This document shows, piece by piece, positions 62,270-64,000 of a DNA stretch of 64,000 nucleotides (positions are counted from its first letter, which is position 1; every line of letters starts with the position of its first letter). The DNA is from Nomia melanderi (Eukaryota; Arthropoda; Insecta; Hymenoptera; Halictidae), in assembly GCF_051020985.1 (NCBI RefSeq), contig NC_134999.1, forward strand, positions 9,796,001-9,860,000, in the 5' to 3' direction. The position numbers and the translations under genes were made by a program. The notes below the pieces were generated by a model. That model worked only from the letters and a program-made list of their open reading frames with translations. It ran no database searches and was not told where the DNA came from.

Positions 62270-62829
62270 TTAACTTCTTTTGTCTTCTATGATTTCTGTC
62301 ACAACAGTGTCTGTTAAAAGTAGTTTATCGTTAATAATTTAGTAGAAGAAGAAAAGAAATTGATGCTTATTCTGTGTCTAAGCTTATGCCAGAGGTTGAA
62401 GATTGATAATAAACAAGTAATATTTCGTCTATGTGAAAAATAAATAAATAACTTAATTAATAATTTCACAGAAAAATAAGAATTTCATGCTTATTCTGTG
62501 TCTACGCTTACGCTAAAGGTTGAAGATTTATAACCAAGCAATATTTCATTTAGGTGAAAAATAAATAAATAACGTTTAGATTTGTTGAATTCGGTTGAAA
62601 ATTTTCACCTCGAATCTGACTCGGTATTATAGAAGGTGCTAACTTTTTTGAAGATCAGAAGGGTCCACTGTTCTTACCTATTTGGATATTTACGTTTGTT
62701 CAAAAGTCTTCTACTGGTCATCAAAATTGTAATTGACGTGTACGTACAAAACATCAAAATCTTATTTTTTAGGTAACTGTTTCATGAAATAAGATATATT
62801 TTTCATTTTACATGATGCAAATGGGTTAA
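62270..62829. mobile_element. 560-base TTAA-flanked family-1 element with internal tandem duplication
   Basis: TTAA lies at 62270-62273 and 62826-62829. The termini are diverged (CTTCTTTTGTC.TCTATGATT on the left; CCCATTTGCATCATG in reverse complement on the right). The interior TTATCGTTAATAATT...AAAAGAAATTGATGCTTATTCT phrase matches 27477-27676 and 32822-32995. That interior is duplicated in tandem: about 62333-62457 and 62458-62575 share TGATGCTTATTCTGTGTCTA-like and GTGAAAAATAAATAAATAAC words. No coding capacity. Confidence 0.65.
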
Positions 62830-63694
62830 AACAAAAATTTGAAAAGTTTCAACAACAGTCGGTGAAAACAGTGAGGTGGAAACTCGTCATTAGAAAAATG
62901 GCCGCGTACGCGGCGTGCACGTTCGAAAGTAACCCTTAAGCGCTCAATTATGCCGCTCGCACTGCCCAAGCATAAATCTTTCGCACCGCCTATTACATAC
63001 TCGTCGACAGAATAATCTTTCTAGTAATGTTAATTGATGATAAGCTGACATCGTCGACCAGAGAGAGAGAGAGGGACTCGCGAGTCGAGGTCGGGTTGGG
63101 GTCAAGGGTCCCGGTTAACGTTTGGCAAACATCGGGTTTTCTTATTACCACGTCTAAACCCGAGGATTTCAGACGCTTTATCACATTTTGCTTGGTAATT
63201 AATTAACTTAACAATTAATTTTTGTTGGGTGCATTATGTTATGAATTTTTATTATTTCCCTCCGACGTCGATTTTTTATTGTCTTTTTCAGTCAAAGAAA
63301 CGGTACCGTTATTTTCGAAAATGATTAGAGTTAGTTATTTGCACGCAAAAGAAAATTGAATATAGAAAATAAAATGTGGTTATGGTACGTTGAATGAATA
63401 AAATACAATATAAGAATTTAGGATATTAAAAAAAGAATTAACAACATGATGAATGATTTTGTTTTTTTTTATCGAATACAGAATAATGCAGCTGTTGACT
63501 TTCATGTGGAAGTTATGAGAAACTATTGAGAGTTATATATTCTTTATTTTTATTGCAATTTTTCACAGCATTAAAAACCATCTCCATTCAAAGCTGAACT
63601 ATATGTCAAGCTTCTAAATAATAGAAAAGGTGAAAGCTGTGTACTAATTTGTTGTTAATTCAATAACTGCATTACACATTTGTAACTTTCGAGT
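62830..63694. other. Noncoding DNA with an (AG)n run
   Basis: 62880-63180 is GC-richer and contains a (GA)n microsatellite at 63060-63074. The rest is AT-rich. No gene is recognised. Confidence 0.45.
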
Positions 63695-63997
63695 CTAAGT
63701 GAAAATCGCTAATATTTCCAATACGCTATTCGTTCTCAAAGTATTAATTATTGTATTCGTAGCAGCCACTCGGTTTATTTCATCAAATACTTTCCGCTGC
63801 GTGGTAGTTTCGCAAAACTGTACATTATTAACGTCGATGCACCCATTGTTCACCGTCAACAATATCGAGACCGCGCAACCCATAGAACCGTATGTTAGCA
63901 ACCATGAAATCGCAAGAATAATAATTCTCCGCGTTTCACGTACTGTCACGTGGTTTCCAAAGAATATCCAGTCTTGAGTGGCTGCAACTATTACCAT
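63695..63997 (-). other. Unassigned ORF at the window edge with one hydrophobic segment
   Basis: A 100-codon minus-strand frame begins at ATG 63997, three bases from the window end, so it may extend beyond. It contains a hydrophobic stretch, IIILAISWLLTYGSMGCAVS, that could span a membrane, flanked by Arg residues. The plus strand is open over the same interval. GC content is higher than in the adjacent DNA. I cannot assign a family. It could be a membrane-protein exon or a chance frame. Confidence 0.15.
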
Positions 63998-64000
63998 AAA

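Noticed and set aside
1..64000. tRNA genes, CRISPR arrays or bacterial-type operons
   Set aside because: No cloverleaf-like A/B box pair, regularly spaced repeat array or closely packed set of ORFs was seen; the sequence is plainly eukaryotic.

Overview
The window is eukaryotic nuclear DNA. It is AT-rich with scattered GC- and CpG-rich patches, has almost no long open frames, and carries many decayed transposons. A cecropia-type mariner, an R1-clade LINE, many TTAA-flanked miniature elements and a CABIT-domain coding exon with clean splice signals all point to an insect. A hymenopteran (bee-like) genome is my best guess; this is inference, and I cannot name the species.

Only one host coding exon is well supported: a + strand exon at 53588-54059. 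It has a strong acceptor, a 5' UTR with a tiny upstream ORF, a start ATG at 53747, the beginning of a CABIT domain (GAREM/FAM59/serrano type), and a phase-1 GTGAGT donor. I found no convincing following exon before the window ends, so the gene very probably runs past 64 kb. A CpG-rich stretch at 38.2-39.2 kb has a TATATA box and good donor sites. It looks like a promoter plus a noncoding first exon and could belong to this gene across a ~14.4 kb intron; that link is inferred.

Layout: 1-13 kb is noncoding DNA with small inverted-repeat elements (5481-5712, 8494-8704, 10681-10906, 11633-11842). 13.1-18.2 kb is a decayed minus-strand R1-clade LINE. It lacks the endonuclease region, its reverse-transcriptase catalytic box is mutated, it carries two copies of a ~180-bp insert, and a ~148-bp direct repeat brackets it. 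18.4-38 kb is noncoding with TTAA-flanked miniature elements and unassigned ORFs. 38.2-39.2 kb is the candidate promoter. 39-53 kb holds a degenerate tandem repeat, a 946-bp terminal-inverted-repeat element (44136-45081), a nearly intact mariner (45801-47081) and a dense cluster of miniature and hairpin elements (47.3-53.3 kb). 53.6-64 kb holds the CABIT exon and what is probably its intron, with three notable repeats: a 618-bp TTAA element, a multi-armed foldback element (58746-59785) and a 560-bp TTAA element containing a tandem duplication.

The most interesting material is structural: a swarm of TTAA-flanked miniature elements in at least two families, several sharing a single TTAA; the multi-armed foldback; and the unusual bracketing and internal repeats of the LINE. 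No rRNA, tRNA or CRISPR array was recognised.
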